From Nematostella vectensis (Eukaryota; Cnidaria; Anthozoa; Actiniaria; Edwardsiidae), in assembly GCF_932526225.1 (NCBI RefSeq), contig NC_064038.1, positions 8,989,070 to 9,053,069 of the forward strand: 64,000 nt of DNA, in the 5' to 3' direction. Numbering within the stretch: position 1 is the stretch's first letter; every line of letters begins with the position of its first letter. A program made the translations under genes and the position numbers. The notes below the pieces were generated by a model, which made no database searches, was not told the origin of the DNA, and worked only from the letters and a program-made list of their open reading frames with translations. Of the stretch, positions 13,701 through 25,700 are shown piece after piece.

Positions 13701-16700
13701 TTAATAAGTACCCATACCTGTAACAGATGAACTTGCCTATGTACCCATACCTGTAACAGTGGTAGCAGATGGACCTGCCTACTATGTACTCATACCTGTA
13801 ACAGTGGTGGTAGATCGACTTGCCTACTATGTACCCATACCTGTAACAGTGGTGGTAGATGGACTTGCCTACTATGTACCCATACCTGTAACAGTGGTGG
13901 CAGATGGACTTGCCTACTATGTACCCATACCAGTAACAGTGGTGGTAGATCGACTTGCCTACTATGTACCCATAACTGTAACAGTGGTGGCAGATGGACT
14001 TGCCTACTGTGACCCATACCTGTAACAGTGGTGGTAGATGAACTTGCCTACTATGTACCCATACCTGTAACAGTGGTGGTAGATGGACTTGCCTACTATG
14101 TACCCATACCTGTAACAGTGGTGGTAGATGGACTTGCCTACTATGTACCCATACCTGTAACAGTGGTGGTAGATGGACTTGCCTACTATGTACCCATACC
14201 TGTAACAGTGGTGGTACATGGACTTGCCTACTATGTACCCATACCTGTAACAGTGGTGGTAGATGGACTTGCCTACTATGTACCTATACCTGTAACAGTG
14301 GTGGTAGATGGACTTGCCTACTATGTACCCATACCTGTAACAGTGGTGGTAGATGGACTTGCCTACTATGTACCCATACCTGTAACAGTGGTGGTAGATG
14401 GACTTGCCTACTATGTACCCATACCTGTAACAGTGGTGGTAGATGGACTTGCCTACTATGTACCCATACCTGTAAAAGTGGTGGCAGATCGTCGTTCTGC
14501 TGTTCTCCTTGAGATTCCCCTTGCTGAAATAAAACACACGACAGGCCATGTTTAAATTTCACTGAAAGATGATTCTAGAAAACATACCAATGAAATCAAG
14601 CCCAGCTGCCCATGGACAGTGTTTGGCAATCCCAGTTATAATTTATCAAGAACCCCGTGGCATGTGCCCATCCCTAGCTACACGCTCTTCCTGTGACCAC
14701 CCTTATCTACACACCCATCCTGTACCGGCACTCCTAGCTATGTACCTTTCCTGTGCCTACCCCTAGCTCCCGTGCCCACCCATAACCATAATAACCATAA
14801 TAACTTTATTCACAGTTAAATATTTATTGATGGTAAAACTGTGAGAAGAGGAAAAATCAGTAAGGAATTAGGAGAGTTCTAGAGTGAAAAAGTAGTGACC
14901 TAGTATTGTTCATTCAGTAAATGGCGCTTTAAAGCACTTTGAAATGTGTAAGTATAAAGCTCTTTCAACTCAGTGGGGAGATCAACCCAAAGATCTGTTA
15001 GAATATATTCTAAAGTTTGTTTACCGGAGTTTGTGCGTACTTTATTTTTTTATAATTTTTTTCTAAATGCATATCTTGTATTGTAACCATGGATTCCGCT
15101 TGCATTATTAAAATAATTAGAGAAGGAATAAGGAAGAACTCCCGATCGCCATTACTACGTCTTTTTAGGAGTAGTTCCTGTTAGGGGGGACGCCTGATAT
15201 ATTTTAAGACAGTCTCTCCTCAGGTATTCGGCGAGTTCTTCTGCTTTCTCCAGAGCTTCATTACTTCTCTGTTTCTCCTCATTTAATTCTTTCTCTAACT
15301 TTCTGATTGAGCTTCCATGTGACTGAACCATTTGGTTTATCTTTCCCATTTGGGACAGAATATCGTCATATTTTTTATTTAGGTGTTCCACTGAAGATTT
15401 TAGGTCATCGGCCTTTAGCTCTAGTGGTCTTATTGCATCTCTCAGGATTTCTCTCATCTCTTCTTTTGAAGCCATCTTGCGTCGGGAAGGCGGGAGCGTT
15501 CAAAAAGCGTGGCCGACCGCCATAACGGCATATGCAAATTTCACCCCTAGCTCCCGTGTCCACCCCTAGCTTCTGTGTCCACCCCTAGCTCCTGTGTCCA
15601 CCCCTAGCTCCTGTGTCCACCCCTAGCTCCTGTGTCCACCCCTAGCTTCTGTGTCCAGCCCTAGCTCCTGTGTCCAGCTCTAGCTCCTGTGTCCAGCTCT
15701 AGCTTCTGTGTCCAGCCCTAGCTCCTGTGTCCAGCTCTAGCTCCTGTGTCCACCCCTAGCTCCTGTGTCCACCCCTAGCTTCTGTGTCCACCTCTAGCTT
15801 CTGTGTCCAGCCCTAGCTCCTGTGTCCAGCTCTAGCTCCTGTGTCCAGCTCTAGCTCCTGTGTCCACCCCTAGCTTCTGTGTCCACCCCTAGCTTCTGTG
15901 TCCAGCTCTAGCTCCTGTGTCCAGCTCTAGCTCCTGTGTCCACCTCTAGCTCCTGTGTCCACCCCTAGCTCCTGTGTCCACCTCTAGCTTCTGTGTCCAG
16001 CCCTAGCTCCCGTGTCCAGCCCTAGCTTCTGTGTCCACCCCTAGCTCCTGTGTCCACCTCTAACTTCTGTGTCCAGCCCTAGCTCCTGTGTCCACCCCTA
16101 GCTCCCGTGTCCACCCCTAGCTTCTGTGTCCACCCCTAGCTCCCGTGTCCAGCCCTAGCTTCTGTGCCCACCCCTAGCTCCTGTGTCCACCTCTAGCTCC
16201 TGTGTCCAGCCCTAGATTCTGTGTCCACCCCTAGCTCCCGTGTCAACCCCTAGCTCCTGTGTCCAGCCGTAGCTCCTGTGTCCACCCCTAGCTCCTGTGT
16301 CCACCTCTAGTTTCTGTGTCCAGCCCTAGATTCTGTGTCCACCCCTAGCTTCCGTGTCCACCTCTAGCTCCTGTGTCCACCTCTAGCTACACATCCATCA
16401 TGTGCCCTTTTCTAGCTACGTGTCTTTCCTGTGTCGACCCCTAGCTGCTGTGTCCACCCCTAGCTACTTTGCTCAGCCCGAGCTCCCCGAAGCTCACTCA
16501 ATACTTAAGGTATTCTACTCATCTATAACTTACTACATCTGTGAAAGCAATTCCAATAAAGCAATACTCACAAGCGGTCTACCAGAGCGGGACGCCAACA
16601 ACCTTTTCAGGTCATTAGCAGCGTATTCACTTGAGCCAGGCCTAGATTAAGGGGAAAAACTAATCTGTTAACAGTCTTGGTAATATGATTTTAGACTACA

Positions 16701-19700
16701 GTAAGTACGGTCAGTGTTCGATTTTAGCACTTAGCACAGGTAACCTTAAATGTGTCAGATAAGTTCTAAAAAAAGATGCTCTAATGCCTCTTTTTAATTT
16801 GTTAATGTTGTTAGTTTAGGTTGTAGCCTTCAACTTGACCCATGCACTTTGCGTAGGTTAAAACTACCAACTTGACAAATATCATACTTACTCAGGTTCC
16901 CTTACAGAAGTCTTGTCATCCTCACCAAATCCCCGTTCCTTAAATATGAATAAACTTCTATAATCATTTCAATACTGTATGAATTGTGCACCAAAAGGAG
17001 AAAGAACAAATTTCTGTTTATATCGCGAGTTCCCGTACCATAGCGTAATCACGTAAAGCCAGCTCAACGCGGAATATATATCAGTACATTCCTTGCAAAA
17101 CCGTGTCTGCGAAGTTTTGTTTAAAAGAAAACTGAGCTCAAAATTGTATGACGTTTTAATTCCAAATCTTACATAACACTTTACAAATTCGCAAAAGAAA
17201 GAATCTAGAAAAACGCAGACACGATTCTCTCAAGTTATTAATAAAGGTGTTTTTAAACATTTCATCTCTTCGATGAAATGTTGCTAAAGCAATGTAAAAA
17301 AGGCCATTTAGGTTTAAATTGACAGAATATCGAGCAACCCTTCTGGCTAGAATAGTTATCATATGAAAAACAGTCTAAGACTCGGTACCCTTTTGGCGGC
17401 CGAGGGAGATGATGATTAACTCCTTTTATTCACATTAAATCTAGTAAAAGAGATTGTTGAACTGTTACGAGGAATTGAATCAATAGCTAACTATCCCTAT
17501 CCTAGAAGCCAGGGTTCACCATTCTGCAACCTAGCCAGATTTTTAGGGCATCACTTAGCTTATTGTTATCTTGTAGCTTTTCAGAAAAGCATCATACCTG
17601 AGCCCTGCGAGCACTTGTGGTCCTTCGGGATACATCACGGTCTAGAATAAAATAATCACTATTGTAAGGCTATGTATTTTTAGATAAAGATATATGTGTG
17701 CAATGAGCGATGAATTGAGCGCATCCCAAGTTGGAGACTTAACTGTGCTTGGTTGTGTCTATACCCAGTTCATCAAGTAAAGACTCCCCGACGGGTAGGT
17801 AGGGAGCAGAATCACACTTCTACAAAAGAAAAGAATTGTCCGATATTTTCAAACAATGAACGATGAGCCTAGCCAGTCAGCGTAAAATACAAGTAAAAAA
17901 AAAGGAAAATGCACCGATCACATTGCAGAAGAGGCGACAGCCTACGAGTAAACGAGAGAATGTGATGGACAATATATCACCCTTGGGACCGTTAAGCTTA
18001 TCTGTAGGTTTAGGACAGTGAAGAAGATTAGATATAACAACAAATCACTTTCCAACTGTCAGTTAATGGCAGTGAAGAAGAATATTGGTTAAACAACAAA
18101 TCGCTTTTCCTATTGACAGTATAGGGCAGTGAAGGAGAAAACACCGTTTAAACATGACCCGTCCTACTAACCGTTTAGGACAGTAAGGAAAAAAATGGGT
18201 TAAACATCACCTATCGTACTAACAGTTTAGGGCAGTGAAGGAGGAAATGGGTTAAACATCACCCTTCGTACTAGCAGTTTAGGGCAGTAAAGGAGGAAAT
18301 GGGTTAAACATCACCCATCCTACTAACAGTTTAGGGCAGTGAAGGAGCAAATAGGTAAAACATCACCCGTCCTACTAACAATTTAGGACAGTGAAGGAGC
18401 AAATAGGTTAAACATCACCCATCCTACTAACAGTTTAGGGCAGTGAAGAAGGAAATAGGTTCAACATGCCAAAATTCAAGACAATCGTGGATGTAATTTG
18501 ATTAAGCAATAGAACCAGCTTATGGAAAGGTTAGGGCCGTCAAGGACAGAATTAATTAATCAATAGACTAGATCATCTGCTGGTCAAGTCTTACCTTGCC
18601 AATAAAGAAAAAGGTGTCTTCCCTCTCACTAAAAAATAAATGTTCTTTGTTTTGTTAAAGACGTATAAAATATCTCACGGGTTCTTTGGGATGTATCTAA
18701 TTCCAAAAAACCACTGCCGTCATCTTAGTACTATACATTTTAAGGCCCTGTCACACGAACGTTTTTTTCCCTTGCGACCTGTCTCGCAAAAAAAAAAATT
18801 GAAAGTCGCACCTGAATTTTTTCACGTTGACACTGACTTTCAACTTGTTTTGCCATTTCTTAAAGTCGCAAAAAAGTGGAATGCTCTTCAACTTTCAGCA
18901 ACAAATTGCTCCAAGGCGCAGGAAAACTTCAATTGTGACAGGGCGCATGCGACCTGCAACTATTTTGTTTGCGAGACAAGTTGCAGCCGAAAAGTCTACG
19001 CGTGACAGTGCCTTTAGGCTGGACATACAGGAAACGAATTTTGTCCTTGCCTTTCTGTATCACTACGCTCCCTCATCCTTGTAGATACTTCCTCTGAAAA
19101 CACAAACAAAATAAACATGAGGAGACAACATTTTTGAAAGGTAGAAATGTATGTGCATGGCATTTGGAAGGTATCTGTAAAATGCAGTCTCCGGAGCAAA
19201 GGGTGCAGAGTCAGACCCCTGTTCGGAGCAATATGCAGATTCAACGAAACTTCATTTCAGTGACATAGTACTGTATAGTAAAAATGGGTTTCTTCACGCT
19301 GCATTTCGCAAAGTAAATCACTAAATTTACAGTAAATCGGGCTATTTGACACTTGCTTTGAATTGATTTTTTATGAAACACAGTATGGAGAAACCCATTA
19401 TTACCGAAGCCCCTGAATTCAGCTGAGCCCTGAGCCCTAGTCTAGACTCCGGCCACGCACTCGGGAGACACCTCATTTTACCAACAGCCAGGCATGTATG
19501 GTGTATTTCAGAAGCTAACCTGGTTTAGCCATGTGCTTTATGAATACTTCAGGAGGTACCATGGAATAGTAGGGATCCACAGAGACAGAGGGCATCTTGC
19601 GCTGAAGCTAAAAAAACAATAATGGCATTTGAGATTGACTCTTAGACCTAAAATAAAACAAAACTACAGCTGAAGGTTACATCATTAACTCGGCTTACAC

Positions 19701-22700
19701 ACATCTGCCTTAACCTAGCAAATTCATTTTAACAAACCTGGTTTCTAGTCACCCCATTTAAATCGGTTATCTCTGGTTATTAGGGACATTTAGGGCCTGT
19801 TTACATGGAGATAGGGTCACCCTCCTAGTAAGGTCACCCTACCAGGAGGGTCAAAACATAGCCCTCTTTTACATGAGAACTCGACAAGCTAGGGCTAACA
19901 CGGGACAGGGCTATCTTTAGGGCTCGGTCGCTAAGCTTCGTAAACAACAAAATGGCGGGAAGACGTTCTCTGTTGGCGTTGAACTCGATCTTTCTGTCTT
20001 TAGCGTCAATAGCTTCTGTTTTCCAATGCTATGGCATCTTATTGTCGATCCTTTTCACTACTTTGCTGCTCATTCGCAATATTCTCGGCTTGGAATCTTC
20101 GGAAATACTCGCCCCCCTGATACTGACGAGACGCCATTTTGTTGTATGCTTTATTTGGCGCGGAAATTCGAGCGCGGAACTACGTAACTTGACGTCATTT
20201 GATGCAATTATAGATAGCCCTACCCCTAGGGTCACCCTACTAGCGCGTTTACATGGCAAAAAGTTGGCTCTCCTGGTAGGGTCACCCTAGCTGGTAGATA
20301 GGGTCACCCTACCCCTAGGGTCACCCTATCTGACATGTAAACACAACCACAAAAAAAACAATAGAGTAGGGTAACCCTCATGGTAGGGTGACCCTACTAG
20401 GAGTTTGACCCTATCTCCATGTAAACAGGCCCTTAGTCTCACGACGGCACAGGGACGACCAGGGCACACATGCTATGATTCAGCGCTATCGCTAACACAT
20501 TTTTTTAGCACAGCTAGAAGTTTTGCACCGTTGTGGTCACTCTGCCGTCAAATTATATCTTATGGTCCCTAAGTTTCACAAGAATGGGATAACTGATAAG
20601 GATGGTGGAAATATGAAAAAACGACTAGTCCTCTGATAGTCACGAGTGTTAGTTAGCTAGAAAGAGTTTCCAAATGGTCTCCCCAGTACTTGTTTAATTA
20701 ATTTTCAGAGAAAACTTATAGGGATCACTCAATGGAAACAAATATTACAATCCAATCAAGCGAATGGACAAATTTCATAAAATGATTAATTGAGCAAAGT
20801 CAACAAAACGTACATCATTCAACTCTGTGTCAATTCGCTTCTGTATCTTTTCTTCCTTGCTCAGATGAACTCTGTGACGCTTGTCTTCATGTCTGACCTG
20901 CCAATCAAAGTTCACAAGTAATTAATGCCGCATTGTCACCAGTTTACTTCCGGTCGATTACGTTACAATCTCCGATGATTTTTAACGGAAAACGCGAAAA
21001 ATATTTCAAAATATTGAAAGCAGTGTGTCTACTGGAAGTTTCTTCGAGGATGTGATCGATAATTTGGAGCGGATGGCATGTTAAATATCTCGGATTCTAA
21101 TAGATTCTTTTGTCTTTTAACGGCTGAGGTTTCCGTAGGACCTCCGGAAGTGAACTGGTGACAATGCGGCTTTAATAACCCATTCTACAATGTCACTGAT
21201 CCAGGTTCAAATTCTGGTCCATTTTTTGCTTGAGAAGCAATGCCCATCCAATTGAGCTATCCCGCCGTTCGCTATTTGCCACATTCTATGTCCATCCCTT
21301 TGTATATAAAGACGTTGAGGTTAACTAGATATGCAGAGAACTTAAGGTTAACTCGATAACAGAGATATACTGCACTGAGAACTTTAAGGTAACCATTTAT
21401 ACAGAGGCGTTGAGGTTAACCCGATATACTATACTACTGAAAACTTTAAGCTAACCTAAAATACAGAGGCCTTGTGGTTTACCCGAAATAATGTGAAGAG
21501 AACCTGAGGTTAACCTAATATACAAAGGCCTTGTGGTTAACCCAATATACTGTAATGAGAACGTGAGTTAACCTAAATATACAAAGGCCTAGAGGTTAAC
21601 CTGGCAGCTTACAACAAGGGGCTTGTATCTTTGAGGTGGTGGCGTGCCCGCCATGAATCTCAGAGAGGAAAAGTGAGCACTAGACACAGTGCTACCATCA
21701 CAGGGGTGCTTCATGTCCATGGCTAGGTCACGCCTGATGCTCAGGATATTCAAGCTGCAATGGCACAAAGAAAGATAAGCTTACTAATGGTAGAATTTGA
21801 GGGAAAAGGCAACTAAGTCTATCAGTCGAATACAAAAAAAGGAGATAAAATGCTCTAGTGTGTGAAACTTTTAGGATTTTTTTTTGTAATTGTTGTATCT
21901 CCGGAAAAACCCTTTGGATAGGCACCTTATTAGAAAACTGGGAGCATGGCAAAAGCGACTCAAGTGAGAAAGAGAGGTCACAGATGGATATATGCTATAC
22001 ATGAGTCATTGGATTCGGAATTTTAATAATCTATTAAACACTTTGATATCACGGGAATTTTTAACAAGAGGGGCCCAAAAGGCCCTTTCAAGTCATTTTC
22101 TCCTGTATTTTAGATAATGTCTCATACTAGAAGAGGGGGCCTGGGCTATCCCCCTGGCTATGTCCCTGCTACAACAGGTCCCTGGGAAGAGCGGGGCTCT
22201 AGTAGATATAATATAATACCTAATAAAAACTCTACCGACTGCTGTCTTTCTCTAATTTCCTAGGGATCATCCTATCCAACAACAGCATTGGAATTGAAAA
22301 TAGATGACAAATACTCCCAAAACTTGTCAGAAAAGAGAAGCACTTGATGGAGGTGTCTTTAAGGCCGTGATAAAATCCAGGGAGCCTGAATTTTATCTGT
22401 TTGTTTTTAGGGCTCAGATCACACCTCATGTTATATTATATCTAAGGGTTGATTTTGCTGAAGGGAACCCCCCCCCCCCCCCCAGCCCAGACTGAAACCC
22501 TAATGGCTGAAAGCTTCAGAGAAACTGATGAATTAAAGTACCTTTTATTTGCCTCCAATGCAAGCTGTGTCTTCAGTCTACTCATGTTGGCTGCCGTACT
22601 GAAAACTGCCCGTTCATTCAACTCTGTTAACATCACAAAAGTAATTATTCAAATATGTCACTACATTAGTTGTGTTTCAATGAAGACCCAGATTGTGGCA

Positions 22701-25700
22701 TGATAACTGCCACCATCTTTTTTTCCACAATCTTTTCCATCTTGGACAAATATATAACTGTATTCACTGCTGTAGCGCAAGCAATAAATTTCAATGCAGA
22801 ACAAATATCATTTTGTTCAACTATGCAGATTATATGAGAAACATCTGTAGCCTGTTTCCCACAATAAAAATAGTTCTATGAAATATCAATTCAAGCAATG
22901 TCTTACTTTGAGCCTTGTCCAGAAATCTAACAAAGAGTCCCTGGGAGATGATCACAATCTCAATAGCCAGCCTCCTGTAAAAATACAACAGAGGGATATT
23001 TAGCACTCCATAGGTCAAAAGTACCTGGTAATGTGTGGCGAGGCAGGTGGAACAGTGTTTGTTAGTCTAAATTCTGATAATAAACCACAATTTCTCCACC
23101 AATTTGGCTGAAATGCGCCTTGCTTGGGTTGTGCTTTCTGTGCTTGGTTAGATAACCCAGGCTGAGAAGTACAATGTATGGTACCATCTGGAAGTCTGTT
23201 AAATCATGTTTTGAAGTCTAAAGGTCTTCTAACCGAGTACTGGCAAGACGTCCTTCCTGATGTTTTACACTGTGTTCGTTCTCTACTGTGCAATGCGGCA
23301 AATGAGAGACCTCACAAGCGTTTCCTGGGCATCTCTTGTCGGTCCTCAACAGGCAGCTCCATCCCTACTTGGCTGACTGTACCTGGTCCTGTTTACGTCA
23401 GACAACGTTCGAAACAGCAAGATGGACCCATTAGTCAATGAGGTTGACCTCATCCAAGCAAACCCACAATATGCTCACATTCGCTTCCCGGATAGGAGGA
23501 GACAACTGTCTGGGAGAAGTCTTGCTTCTTAAGGTCAATCGACAACCGAGATCCAACCTGTAAAATCGTCTCTAGCTGAAGTTTAACTTACAATGCCACC
23601 ACCAGTTGAAGCACCTTAGCCCCTTAATCATGACGTTACAGGCTCAACAGCAGGGTTTCTGACAATGATGCCAACCTGGGGAATGTGAACAGTCCACGAT
23701 AGCCCTCAGAGGCTCTCAGCGTGAACATCGGCCCGTTGATAAACTCGACCTTTAGGGAGGGGAGAATATACTGACAGTGACAGTTTCTTACAGTGCTTGT
23801 TGTTATAATTATATTGGGTTACCTGTGCGAGCACCTTTACCAGGTCAGAGGTTTTGCACTTTGGTACGAACGGCCTTGATGTTTTTAAGCATGAGGTTTG
23901 CGGAATAAAGCCCATCTTCTCGGCTCTGACAGTGTCTATTCTTCACTACAAGCATGTCGTCATCAAGGCACTATTAGCCAAATTAGGGGGAAATTTGTGG
24001 TTTATTAGCAGAAGTTAGCCTAAAAACACTGTTCCTACTCTGGTGTGGTACTCATGGAACACTCCAAAGCCTCATAAACTACAATATATTAGCACTCTTC
24101 CATAGGTCTAAAAGGCAACCTTAACAAAGATTAATACTCTGAGGACACTTCTCCCAAAGCCTCCTAATATATGTATACTGTATACAACACAGTTTAATAT
24201 ACAATTTTCACACCTCAAAAGACCTGATAAAGATATCAGAATTATAAAAAATAACTAATAATATTTAATAATAATATGTCACCTTTGCAATTCTATATTT
24301 TGTTGATGGCTCTGAAACAACAGGACACATGCAATTAGCATAATATCAGAAAATGTCAAGATATAACTCAGCTAATCAGATGGTTTCCAGTAAGAGCAGA
24401 AGAACACACATTTTATAAATACTAACCAATAGAAAACAATATTGCTTTGTTCTCATGTCACATATAATATGGAGTTTTAAAGTTGACCATACCTGTGAGT
24501 TTCTCTAACAGGGAGAGACAGCTGAATATGGCAGGGTGATAAGCACTCAATATTTCCCTTTGCTCAACTCTCTAGCCAACCAACCGACAAATTTCTTAGG
24601 CTGCAGTTTTTTCCTCTTTCCCAGTCATTTCTTAAACCCTGATAGACCTTTATCAAATACTTACCAAGAATGGATCTGGTGCCATCCCTTTCATCTCGCC
24701 CCAGACATTGTTGATCTCATTCATCAGAACACCAATCTAAGGAGAAAATAAATAAACACATTACATAGCCAATCGCATTCAACTGAAACAGGGGTGGCAA
24801 ATAGTAAATTCAAGATTTTTACAAGATCCCACCATCAGGATTTTGAAATCCAAGATATAGGGTTTTCTATTTTCATAATCAAAGGATTAGGAACTATAAA
24901 TCCTTTAGTTGATAGAGTAAAATACAAACCTCAAAATGATTTTGAATGAATATGGAATATGTTTCCAATCCTTATGAATTGAGAATCATTATAGTTAACT
25001 CTTTTTAGTCCGATATTTGAGTCTTTTGAATCTGTCACATGATAACAACCAAAGAAAATCGCAAACTAGAAAGAACAGGCTGAAGGGCATGAATCCAACA
25101 ATCCAGTTATCCAACATTTCCCAGAATTCCCTCTTGGGTTCGCATATTTTTAAAGACATTCTGCAGAAAAAAGTTTAGCGACCCATGGATGAATCCACTG
25201 TTCAGGGTCATTGGTTTTTGCACATGGCTGTAAAATACAAGGAATTTTTTAAATATACATTTGATAAAATCGTTCCCAATAGCTTTGTTTGCATCAATGT
25301 GGCAAATTTCTTAAAATTATCCACAGTGGCTTTTTCCCTTAAGATTCTAGCGTGCATGGAGGGGGCATTGGAAAAATGAGCATTTTCTGTCACACCTAGT
25401 GTACTTACCAGCTCATTCTGATCACTGATGCTAATCCCAGAGACTACATCCTTAGGCAAAAGCCGTGGTCTAATCAGCTTAGCAAATGCGCTAAATGTTG
25501 AGGGTGGGGTCTTGATGGCCTCCTAACAGAGAAGAGGGACATAGCCAGGCATATATATGAGGACTGTAAAAACAGGTCTGGCCATTTCTGAATGCCAATA
25601 GGAAAAGCAAACATTCAAAGCAACCCCTATCTCTCCCCTAAAAAATTTTGGGCTTTTAAATCCGAAGAAAGTGTATTTTATTGTGCCTCTATAGTATGTT

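Noticed and set aside
13759..14555. Long repetitive ORFs on both strands (plus: YYVPIPVTVVV repeats; minus: YRYGYIVGKSIYHHC repeats)
   Set aside because: Openness follows from a 45-bp unit that is a multiple of three. There are no starts, splice sites or non-repeat coding sequence to support these frames, apart from the exon 18 frame described.
22873..23018. Minus-strand ORF as a stand-alone small gene
   Set aside because: Its central part is CCDC87 exon 7 (22907-22974), flanked by canonical splice sites.
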